Shown piece after piece: positions 8,742-15,528 of a stretch of 64,000 nucleotides of DNA. Source of the DNA: Enterobacteriaceae bacterium 4M9 (GTDB lineage Bacteria; Pseudomonadota; Gammaproteobacteria; Enterobacterales; Enterobacteriaceae). Each line of letters starts with the position of its first letter. Position 1 is the first letter of the stretch. The DNA is taken from positions 620,001 through 684,000 of the forward strand of contig JAADJJ010000001.1 of NCBI GenBank assembly GCA_010092695.1, read 5' to 3'. The translations under genes were made by a program, and so were the position numbers. The notes beneath the pieces were generated by a model, which ran no database searches, had not been told where the DNA came from, and worked only from the letters and a program-made list of their open reading frames with translations.

Positions 8742-10056
8742 GAGACTGTAATTAAAATTGTGTAATTGCCTGTTTTTGATATGTTCACTCCAACAACGGA
8801 GACAGGCAAATTATGGACGAAAAGAAACTTAAAGCCCTTGCGGCTGAACTGGCTAAAGGCCTTAAAACCGAAGCCGATCTCAATCAGTTTTCCCGCATGT
8901 TGACGAAACTTACCGTCGAAACGGCGCTCAATGCTGAGCTGACAGACCACCTCGGACACGAGAAAAATGCGCCAAAATCAGGCTCGAATACCCGCAACGG
9001 CTATTCGTCCAAAACGCTGCTGTGCGACGAGGGTGAGATTGAACTCAGCACACCCCGTGACCGTGAAAACACCTTCGAGCCTCAGCTGATAAAGAAAAAT
9101 CAGACCCGTATCACGCAGATGGACAGCCAGATTTTATCCCTGTACGCCAAAGGTATGACGACCCGGGAGATTGTCGCCACCTTCAAAGAGATGTACGACG
9201 CGGATGTGTCGCCCACCCTGATATCCAAAGTCACAGATGCGGTGAAAGAACAGGTGGCGGAGTGGCAAAACCGCCCTCTGGATACGCTGTATCCCATTGT
9301 TTATATGGACTGCATCGTCGTAAAAGTCCGTCAGAATGGCAGCGTAATAAACAAAGCCGTCTTCCTCGCACTGGGTATCAACACCGAAGGCCAGAAAGAA
9401 TTACTGGGCATGTGGCTGGCCGAAAATGAAGGCGCAAAGTTCTGGCTGAATGTGCTGACGGAGCTGAAAAATCGTGGCCTTCAGGACATCCTGATTGCCT
9501 GCGTTGACGGCCTGAAGGGCTTCCCGGATGCGATAAACAGCGTGTACCCGCAGACACATATCCAGCTGTGTATCATCCATATGATGCGCAACAGCCTGAA
9601 ATACGTGTCGTGGAAGGACTACAAAGCCGTGATCAGTGGGTTGAAAACAGTGTATCAGGCTTCGACGGAAGAAGCCGCGCTGATGGCGCTGGATACGTTC
9701 GCGGGAGTCTGGGACGATAAATATCCGCAAATCAGCAAAAGCTGGCGTGCACACTGGGAAAATCTCAATACGTTCTTCGGTTACCCGCCAGATATCCGCA
9801 AGGCAATCTACACGACGAATGCCATCGAGTCGCTGAACAGCGTTATCCGTACAGCCATCAAAAAGCGAAAGGTGTTCCCGACAGACGACTCTGTGCGAAA
9901 AGTTATTTATCTGGCGATCAAGGATGCGTCAAAAAAATGGAGTATGCCGATCCGGAACTGGCGGCTGGCAATGAGCCGCTTTATTATCGAGTTCGGTGAC
10001 CGCCTGAGCGTTCACCTTTAATACGGTGGCAGTTACACAGAATTATTTACAGGCTC
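8742..10056 (+). mobile_element. IS256-family element (IS1414-like), inner complete copy, 1315 bp
   Basis: A complete copy has the same terminal inverted repeats as the outer one and lies in the same orientation. It sits inside the transposase gene of the outer copy and is flanked by the 8-bp duplication GCACACTG (8734-8741 and 10057-10064). As far as I can compare by eye, the copies do not differ in sequence, which points to a very recent second transposition. Confidence 0.97.
8813..10021 (+). CDS. IS256-family (mutator-type) transposase, intact
   Basis: 402 aa, the usual length for this family. It starts MDEKKLKALAAELAKGLKTE. The DDE catalytic triad of mutator-type transposases can be placed: an Asp in YPIVYMDCIVVKVR, an Asp in ILIACVDGLKGFPDA and a Glu in TTNAIESLNSVIR. 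The zinc-finger-like C-IHMMRNSLKYV segment after the second Asp is also typical. A GGAG ribosome site sits about 12 bases before the ATG. This copy is probably active, because it has moved recently. Confidence 0.95.
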   Translation: MDEKKLKALAAELAKGLKTEADLNQFSRMLTKLTVETALNAELTDHLGHEKNAPKSGSNTRNGYSSKTLLCDEGEIELSTPRDRENTFEPQLIKKNQTRITQMDSQILSLYAKGMTTREIVATFKEMYDADVSPTLISKVTDAVKEQVAEWQNRPLDTLYPIVYMDCIVVKVRQNGSVINKAVFLALGINTEGQKELLGMWLAENEGAKFWLNVLTELKNRGLQDILIACVDGLKGFPDAINSVYPQTHIQLCIIHMMRNSLKYVSWKDYKAVISGLKTVYQASTEEAALMALDTFAGVWDDKYPQISKSWRAHWENLNTFFGYPPDIRKAIYTTNAIESLNSVIRTAIKKRKVFPTDDSVRKVIYLAIKDASKKWSMPIRNWRLAMSRFIIEFGDRLSVHL

Positions 10057-10479
10057 GCACACTGGGAAAATCTCAATACGTTCTTCGGTTACCCGCCAGA
10101 TATCCGCAAGGCAATCTACACGACGAATGCCATCGAGTCGCTGAACAGCGTTATCCGTACAGCCATCAAAAAGCGAAAGGTGTTCCCGACAGACGACTCT
10201 GTGCGAAAAGTTATTTATCTGGCGATCAAGGATGCGTCAAAAAAATGGAGTATGCCGATCCGGAACTGGCGGCTGGCAATGAGCCGCTTTATTATCGAGT
10301 TCGGTGACCGCCTGAGCGTTCACCTTTAATACGGTGGCAGTTACACAGAATTATTTACAGGCTCTTTCATCTTCATGCCCATTTTGCCTTCGGTTTCCAA
10401 TAGAATCAGCAGAACTGCATCCAGAAGATATTAGCCCTTGCTTAGTCCCCGTTAATTTAAGATATGCATTAAAGCTCAT

Positions 10480-10779
10480 ATACAAATTCCTTTTGATTAA
10501 AAAACCACTCAAACATACCTTCTTTTTACCCTTAAAAAGGATAACTAAAGCTATTTACCAAACAATCTATAGAAAAACCTGTTTTTTTTGCTTCCTGTAA
10601 TTGTTAACGAACTTCCTGTTGTTCTCTCTGTAGCCTCGTCCTGTAAGCTCACCCGTTTTAGTTCCACGCGCTTTTTTAAGTGCTGCCGAAGATATCGCTT
10701 TTTCTTGCTACCGTGCAACGCAAGACAGGCCGAATAATCGGCCTGTCTTATTGGACGTCAGTCTCCCGGTGGTTTGGGC
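10480..10779. other. Region upstream of hcp and downstream of zntA
   Basis: No gene is supported. The half next to hcp is AT-rich and should hold the hcp promoter. GC content returns towards the backbone level beyond about 10620, suggesting the right junction of the island. The zntA terminator lies at the right end. Confidence 0.5.
10722..10749 (-). terminator. zntA terminator
   Basis: A perfect 12-bp stem (AAGACAGGCCGA / TCGGCCTGTCTT) with loop ATAA lies about 30 bp beyond the zntA stop codon. Its stem ends in T-rich bases on both strands, so it may work in both directions. Confidence 0.8.
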
Positions 10780-12972
10780 TTATTTTTTACGCAGCAGACG
10801 CAGCGCGTTAGCCGTCACCAGCGCCGTCGCGCCAGAGTCAGCCAGCACCGCCAGCCACAGCCCGGTCAGCCCCAGCAGCGTGGTAACCAGAAAGATAGCT
10901 TTCAGCCCCAGCGCTATCGTGATGTTCTGACGGATATTGCTGGAGGTGGCGCGCGCCAGGCGCACCATTGCGGGCAGTTCGCTCAGGCGGTTATGGGTGA
11001 GGGCTGCATCCGCCGTTTCCAGTGCCACGTCAGTGCCGCCGCCCATGGCAATGCCAAGCGTAGCGGCCTTCATGGCCGGTGCATCGTTAATGCCATCGCC
11101 CACCATCGCAAGCGGTGCCTGCTGGTTCAGCGTATTCACCTGAGTGACTTTATCGGCAGGCAACAGCCCGGCACGAAAACTCATCCCTAACGGTTTGGCA
11201 ATGGCGGCGGCAGCGCGCGGGTTGTCGCCGGTCAGCATCACACTTTCAATCCCCAGTGCGGAAAGCTGTGCCATCGCGTCTGCGGCTTCCGGGCGCGCCT
11301 CGTCGCGCAGGGCCAGCAGGCCGTAAACCTGTTCGCCTGCCAGCAGCACCACCAGCGTCTGGCCGAGTGCCTCTTCGCGGGTAATTTGCGACATCTGTGC
11401 TTCGCTCAGGACACCGTCGCTAAGCTTGCCCGGCGCGCTCAGGCGCAGCGTTTTTCCTTCCACCTCGGCCTGTACGCCGCTGCCTGCGAGCGTCAGCTGA
11501 TTGTGTGCTTCTGGAATGGTCAGTTCACGCGCCTGAGCGGCAGCGATAATCGCCTGCGCCAGCGGGTGAGTGGAGCCTTGCTCCACAGCGGCCGCCAGGC
11601 GCAGCAGCTCGGCGTCGTCTACGCCATCCTGCGCGAAAAGCCCGGTCAGCTGCGGTTTACCCGCAGTGAGCGTACCGGTTTTATCGAAAGCGAACTGCTC
11701 AATACGCCCCAGTCGCTCCAGTGCGGCACCGCCTTTAATCAGCGCACCGCGCCGTGCGGCAGCGGCCAGCCCGGAGGTAATCGCGGCAGGAGTGGAAATA
11801 ACCAGCGCGCACGGGCAACCAATCAACAGCAGCGTCAGACCTTTATAAATCCACGGTTCCCAGGCTGCGGCCATCAGCAGCGGCGGCACAATGGCAACCA
11901 GCAACGACAGCACCATAATGGCAGGCGTGTAGATGCGGCTGAAGCGGTCAATGAAGCGCTCAATCGGCGCGCGGCGCTCCTCGGCTTCTTCAATCAAGCG
12001 CAGGATGCGGTCAATTGCGCTGTCGCCCGGCTCGCTGGTGACCTCAAGCAACACTTTGCGGTCTACGCTGGTGGCACCTGCGGCTACTTTCTCGCCTTTA
12101 AGCCGCTCAACCGGTACTGATTCACCAGTCAGGGCGCTCTCATCAAAGCTCGCGGCGTTGTCCAGCAGACGGCCATCGGCTGGCAGGCGGCCACCGGCTG
12201 CCACTTCAATGCAGTCTCCAGGGCGCAGACTGGCAATAGCGACGGTTTCACGTTTGCCGTCGCGCAGACGCGTGGCCTCTTCCGGGCGTAGCGCCATCAG
12301 CGCAGTCACTCCACGCCGGGCGCGGTTGGCGGCAAAGCCTTCCAGGCGCTCACCGATAAGAAACAGCAACAGCACCATGGCGGCTTCTGCCGTTGCACCA
12401 ATAAACAGTGCGCCGATGGCCGCCACGGTCATTAATGTTTCAATGCCAAACCAGGTGCCGGAACGTATCTGGCGCAGCGCTTTACTGGCAATCGGCCACA
12501 GGCCGACCAGCGTGGTGAAAATGAAGGCGATGCGACCGGCCAGGGGAGAAACCTGCGTCAGGCCAAAGCTTGCGACCATCAGCACAACCAACGTCAGTAC
12601 TGGCAAATTTTCACGCCAGGCAGACGGCTCTGGGGCTTTTTCGCCGGCTGACTGGAGCGTATAGCCAATGTTAGCGACCGCTTTTTCTACCTCGCGGCGC
12701 ACGTCGGCATGAGCATCGACAACCAGTTTTTCGGTAGCGAACAGCACCTGTACGCTGGCGACATCCGGCAGCTGGCGCGCAGCGTTCTCGACTTTGCGTG
12801 CGCAGGCGGCACAGTCCATACCGCGCACCTGCCAGCTGTAGCGGGTGGTGTTTTTCGGGGCCGGTGCTTCCTGCTGGGGCGGCTCAACGGCGTAGACACT
12901 TTTTTGCGGCACAAACGGGCGCAATGTGGCCTGAGAAAAGCTCGGCGTAGATTTGATAATGGGGTTCGACAT
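10780..12972 (-). CDS. zntA: Zn(II)/Cd(II)/Pb(II)-translocating P-type ATPase ZntA
   Basis: 730 aa from the ATG at 12972, chosen because a GGAGG ribosome site sits five bases upstream; a TTG at 12987 would overlap that site. Domains in order: N-terminal heavy-metal domain with GMDCAAC (Cys54 and Cys57), actuator TGES near 282-285, membrane CPC at 386-388, phosphorylation DKTG with Asp430, and the hinge MVGDGINDAPA near the end. ZntA pumps zinc, cadmium and lead out of the cytoplasm. The cysteine-rich CCCDGAC stretch that precedes the metal domain in E. coli is absent: the first 45 residues contain no cysteine. Transcription starts from a ZntR-type promoter directly upstream. Confidence 0.96.
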   Translation of the reverse strand: MSNPIIKSTPSFSQATLRPFVPQKSVYAVEPPQQEAPAPKNTTRYSWQVRGMDCAACARKVENAARQLPDVASVQVLFATEKLVVDAHADVRREVEKAVANIGYTLQSAGEKAPEPSAWRENLPVLTLVVLMVASFGLTQVSPLAGRIAFIFTTLVGLWPIASKALRQIRSGTWFGIETLMTVAAIGALFIGATAEAAMVLLLFLIGERLEGFAANRARRGVTALMALRPEEATRLRDGKRETVAIASLRPGDCIEVAAGGRLPADGRLLDNAASFDESALTGESVPVERLKGEKVAAGATSVDRKVLLEVTSEPGDSAIDRILRLIEEAEERRAPIERFIDRFSRIYTPAIMVLSLLVAIVPPLLMAAAWEPWIYKGLTLLLIGCPCALVISTPAAITSGLAAAARRGALIKGGAALERLGRIEQFAFDKTGTLTAGKPQLTGLFAQDGVDDAELLRLAAAVEQGSTHPLAQAIIAAAQARELTIPEAHNQLTLAGSGVQAEVEGKTLRLSAPGKLSDGVLSEAQMSQITREEALGQTLVVLLAGEQVYGLLALRDEARPEAADAMAQLSALGIESVMLTGDNPRAAAAIAKPLGMSFRAGLLPADKVTQVNTLNQQAPLAMVGDGINDAPAMKAATLGIAMGGGTDVALETADAALTHNRLSELPAMVRLARATSSNIRQNITIALGLKAIFLVTTLLGLTGLWLAVLADSGATALVTANALRLLRKK

Positions 12973-13007
12973 GACAACCTCCGGCAATGAAAACTGACAT
13001 TGCCGTA

Positions 13008-13039
13008 AGGTTACACTCTGGAGTGAACTCCAGAGTCAA
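13008..13039 (-). promoter_or_regulatory. ZntR-type zntA promoter and operator
   Basis: On the minus strand a -35 TTGACT (13034-13039) and a -10 TAACCT (13008-13013) are separated by 20 bp, the overlong spacer that MerR-family activators correct by twisting DNA. The spacer contains a perfect dyad, ACTCTGGAGT (13015-13024) and ACTCCAGAGT (13027-13036) two bases apart, which matches the E. coli ZntR site. zntR itself is not in the window. Confidence 0.93.
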
Positions 13040-13045
13040 GGATAT

Positions 13046-13672
13046 TCAGAGATAAAGTGCACGCACTATCAAAAAGTGTCCGCCAAAGTAGCAGGCCGCC
13101 ACGATAGCGCTGTCGGCATTAAAGCGACGGCGATAGTGAGTGAGATACCAGATGATATTGCCAAGCAGCAGTAGTGACGCCCCGGCAAAGCCGGAAAACG
13201 CCGCCTCGGTGGGGCGCAGGAACCACTGCTCCGCTGCAAGCCACACCATCACCAGCGTCATGCCGATAAACGTGCAGACCGGCCAGCGGTACTCTTCAAG
13301 CCGCGTCCAGAGCGCGGCGATAAGCAGTGCACCGATGATGATGAGCGCAAGCGGCAGCGGCCAGAAAAAGGACATCGTCATGGAGCTGGCAAACCAGATG
13401 GTATAAAGCAGGTGCGAGAGAAAAAACGCGCCAATGGCGTACAGCGTGCGCTGGCCAGGCAACTGTGTGAGTGCGTCACCCACAAGGCTTGCAAACAGCC
13501 CTGCCAGCACCAGGTAGCCGGTGGCACTGAACATCGGTGCCTGCCAGGCGAGCATCAGCAGCAGAAGCAATGTAACAGGTTTAAACAGCCAGCGTTGCCA
13601 GACGGGGCCGCGATAGGAGGCATCCACATACAGCCAGCCGGAAAAGAAAACAGCAATAAACGACCACAGCAT
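13046..13672 (-). CDS. yhhN: YhhN/TMEM86 family membrane protein
   Basis: 208 aa, the E. coli YhhN length, with about eight membrane segments and no large soluble part. It belongs to the YhhN-like family shared with animal TMEM86, some members of which are lysoplasmalogenases; activity in bacteria is not settled. It lies upstream of zntA on the same strand. The zntA promoter sits between yhhN and zntA, so zntA need not be co-transcribed. It is divergent from yhhM. Confidence 0.9.
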   Translation of the reverse strand: MLWSFIAVFFSGWLYVDASYRGPVWQRWLFKPVTLLLLLMLAWQAPMFSATGYLVLAGLFASLVGDALTQLPGQRTLYAIGAFFLSHLLYTIWFASSMTMSFFWPLPLALIIIGALLIAALWTRLEEYRWPVCTFIGMTLVMVWLAAEQWFLRPTEAAFSGFAGASLLLLGNIIWYLTHYRRRFNADSAIVAACYFGGHFLIVRALYL

Positions 13673-13810
13673 GATAACTCCCTGAATTCGCTATTGTTGC
13701 GCATGCATCAGGCATGCAGCCTGCCTTCAGTCTAGTGGGCAACGCCACCAGATGACAATGCTTCTTCGTGCGCGTTATGATGCCAGGGCGTGGCAACGGG
13801 AGTCAGAATA

Positions 13811-14185
13811 ATGAGTAAAGCCCCCCTTTTCTTTATCGTCATCATGGCGTTGATTGTGATTTTAGCGTCGTTTCGTTTTCTGCAGCAGCGCCGCATTGAG
13901 GCAATAAACGACGCGCAGCCGCTCATGAGCCGCAGTGTGACGGTTGCGGCCAAGCGTGAGGTACCGGCTAACGACAGGCTATCTCGCCAGCGTGAAGTGA
14001 TGCCTGTAGAAGATGTGCTGCATTATGAAGTGCGTTTTCGCCCGGTAAGCGGCGGTACGGTGATGCGCTTTAGCGTGAATGCCGCTCAGTACCATGCGTT
14101 AACGCAGGGTGAAGCAGGTACATTGCAGTATCGTGGTACCCGCTATGAAGGGTTTATCCCGGCGCTTACGGCCAGTGAACAGTAA
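13811..14185 (+). CDS. yhhM: DUF2500 membrane-anchored protein YhhM
   Basis: 124 aa from the ATG at 13811 (MSKAPLFFIVIMALIVILA), matching the E. coli start; a GTG at 13790 is in frame but less likely, and GGGAG lies about eight bases before the ATG. A single N-terminal membrane segment (about 4-22) is followed by a soluble beta-rich DUF2500 domain with YHALTQGEAGTLQYRGTRY near the end. The function is unknown. In E. coli yhhL and yhhM also neighbour rsmD and yhhN. Confidence 0.88.
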   Translation: MSKAPLFFIVIMALIVILASFRFLQQRRIEAINDAQPLMSRSVTVAAKREVPANDRLSRQREVMPVEDVLHYEVRFRPVSGGTVMRFSVNAAQYHALTQGEAGTLQYRGTRYEGFIPALTASEQ

Positions 14186-14467
14186 ACCTGGCCGGCGCTT
14201 TTGAGAATAAACAAGCATGGTTATTCTCTTCGATAAATTATTTTTTGCTGGACGTTAGCTTCAGTGACCATTGCGCAAGGGCAATAAAAACCATGCGCAT
14301 AAGCAGAAAACGAGAGACGGCCGGGAGTTGACCGGTGTTGTTAAACATGACGCCTGCGCCGCTCAAAAGAGCGGACCCAAACGTAATGCCCAGTAATATA
14401 CAAACAGTTCCATAAACTCTTCCTGAGTGAGGCTGCCCGTCGCCTCGTTCTCCTTATTTTTCATACC
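14186..14467. other. Intergenic stretch with a possible decayed small membrane gene
   Basis: No intact gene is seen. On the minus strand an open frame without a usual start codon runs from about 14450 to the stop at 14238-14240. It includes the hydrophobic run CILLGITFGSALLSGAGVMF and the tail FIALAQWSLKLTSSKK. A good ATG (MKNKENEATGSL) opens in another frame at about 14463, so one frameshift would join the two into a protein of about 74 aa. It may be a broken gene or chance. Confidence 0.3.
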
Positions 14468-14731
14468 TTAACGCTTTTGCTTTTTCTGCCAGGCCAGCAG
14501 TTCAAACACACCAAACACGAAGATACGAAATTCCTGCAACTTGCTGATGGGCGGCGCGTCTTTTGCCTGCGTGGATTTGAGCAGCACCAGCTGTAAGCCG
14601 TGCATCAGGATAGTAAAGAACATCGCGACGTTAACAAAAATATTCAGCGGCCGGGGAAACGGCTGGAACAGGTTTAACAGCATAAATGCCCAGACACCCA
14701 GCATCAGCAGACGTCCCAGGTTAATCAACAT
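14468..14731 (-). CDS. yhhL: DUF1145 membrane protein YhhL
   Basis: 87 aa, close to the 89 aa of E. coli YhhL, with two or three membrane segments (about 4-22, 28-50) and the DUF1145 pattern LFQPFPRPLNIFVNVAMFFTI (proline-rich turn between helices). Its function is unknown. The start overlaps the last 11 bp of rsmD on the same strand, so translation is probably coupled. Confidence 0.88.
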   Translation of the reverse strand: MLINLGRLLMLGVWAFMLLNLFQPFPRPLNIFVNVAMFFTILMHGLQLVLLKSTQAKDAPPISKLQEFRIFVFGVFELLAWQKKQKR

Positions 14732-15317
14732 CGTTATTCTCCTGCATGTGACGAATATAGAGGCGGCTTGCGGCCTGACCGGCGACTTTTTCCCGGTGTA
14801 GCTGCCAGTTTTGCGGCACAGGGGGGGCCGGAGCTTCGGCCTCGCTTTCCACGTAAATCAGCGCCTCATCGGCCAACCAGCCGTTGCGCTCCAGCAGGTT
14901 GAGGGTTTCCTCAAGCAGTCCTTTGCGAAACGGCGGATCGATAAACACAATATCGTGCGGCTCACCGGGTTGAGCAAGAAAACTCAGCGTGTCGGCGGTG
15001 ATGGCTTTGCCGTGATTTGCACCAAGCGTAACGAGATTTTTCTGTAATTGCTGCGCTACCAGGCGGTCTTTTTCCACAAGCGTGGCAGTACTGGCATAGC
15101 GTGACAGCGCCTCAAGTCCGAGTGCGCCGCTGCCAGCAAAGCAGTCAAGACAGCGGGCATCAACCATATGTGGCGCCAGCCAGTTGAACAGCGTTTCGCG
15201 CACCCTGTCGGTGGTAGGACGCAGTCCGGGGCTGTCCGGAACAGGGAGTTTGCGGCCGCGCCACTGGCCGCCGATGATGCGAATCTGGCCGCTGCCACCG
15301 CGCTGGGGTTTCTTCAT
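14721..15317 (-). CDS. rsmD: 16S rRNA (guanine(966)-N2)-methyltransferase RsmD
   Basis: 198 aa from the ATG at 15317 (MKKPQRGGSGQIRIIGGQWRG), identical in length to E. coli RsmD; an upstream GTG at 15326 would add three residues. The SAM-binding DCFAGSGALGLEALSR block and the catalytic FIDPPF motif are present. The enzyme methylates N2 of G966 in 16S rRNA on the assembled 30S particle. It is divergent from ftsY, with yhhL directly downstream. Confidence 0.95.
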   Translation of the reverse strand: MKKPQRGGSGQIRIIGGQWRGRKLPVPDSPGLRPTTDRVRETLFNWLAPHMVDARCLDCFAGSGALGLEALSRYASTATLVEKDRLVAQQLQKNLVTLGANHGKAITADTLSFLAQPGEPHDIVFIDPPFRKGLLEETLNLLERNGWLADEALIYVESEAEAPAPPVPQNWQLHREKVAGQAASRLYIRHMQENNDVD

Positions 15318-15528
15318 AACGTTCACTGCAAGGGAAATGTTGGCGGCTATTCTAGCGGCGAGTGGCGGGCGAAGAAAGCGCGGTAACGGTGGAGGGAAAC
15401 CCGATGTTGCCCAACAGCGGCACGGTGATGCCGCGCCGGGAAAGTGTTAGACTAACGCATTATTTTTCGTTCCCGTCACTTATGCGCGGGACAGCGCCAT
15501 GAATCAACATTGAGGAGCGTGGTCGCCA

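Larger units (their letters stand above)
7798..10329 (+). pseudogene. IS256-family transposase of the outer copy, disrupted
   Basis: The 5' part (7798-8741) encodes the first 314 residues, identical to the inner copy, then runs into the inner insertion sequence and stops at 8751 after three foreign residues. The 3' part (10065-10329) continues the original frame to the natural stop. The duplicated GCACACTG (8734-8741 and 10057-10064) marks the insertion point. No functional protein is expected from this copy, though the truncated 317-residue product could be made. Confidence 0.95.
7727..10364 (+). mobile_element. IS256-family element (IS1414-like), outer copy, interrupted by an identical copy
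   Basis: The outer element is 7727-8741 plus 10065-10364, together 1315 bp, exactly the size of the inner copy. Its ends are imperfect inverted repeats of about 29 bp: the left begins GAGACTGTAATTAAAATTG, and the right end read on the other strand begins GAGCCTGTAAATAATTCTG. Both flanks carry TTTCATCT (7719-7726 and 10365-10372), an 8-bp target duplication as expected for IS256. The target was hcp. The transposase resembles that of IS1414, an IS256-family element of enterobacteria; the exact name needs a database match. Confidence 0.95.
7354..10479 (-). pseudogene. hcp: Orphan type VI secretion tube protein Hcp, split by nested IS256-family elements
   Basis: The N-terminal part lies at 10479-10365 (ATG at 10479, AAGGA ribosome site) and reads MSFNAYLKLTGTKQGLISSG. 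The C-terminal part lies at 7726-7354 and includes ILSLSHSITREQNCNHHPIT, FVKPIDKSSPLLG and SISWQHITAGTSGYSIW. Removing the insertion and one copy of the 8-bp duplication (TTTCATCT) rejoins the parts in frame (GHEDEIQILSLSH) to give 159 aa, the normal Hcp length. The SH at the start of the second strand, the HxPITF-KxIDKSSPLL block and the final SW-H-AGTSG motif are typical of enterobacterial Hcp. Hcp hexamers stack into the T6SS tube and carry effectors. No other T6SS gene is in the window, so this was an orphan copy. It is now inactivated. Confidence 0.9.

Noticed and set aside
10026..10307. 93-codon frame at the right end of the nested IS
   Set aside because: It is a shifted reading of the 3' transposase fragment of the outer IS copy.
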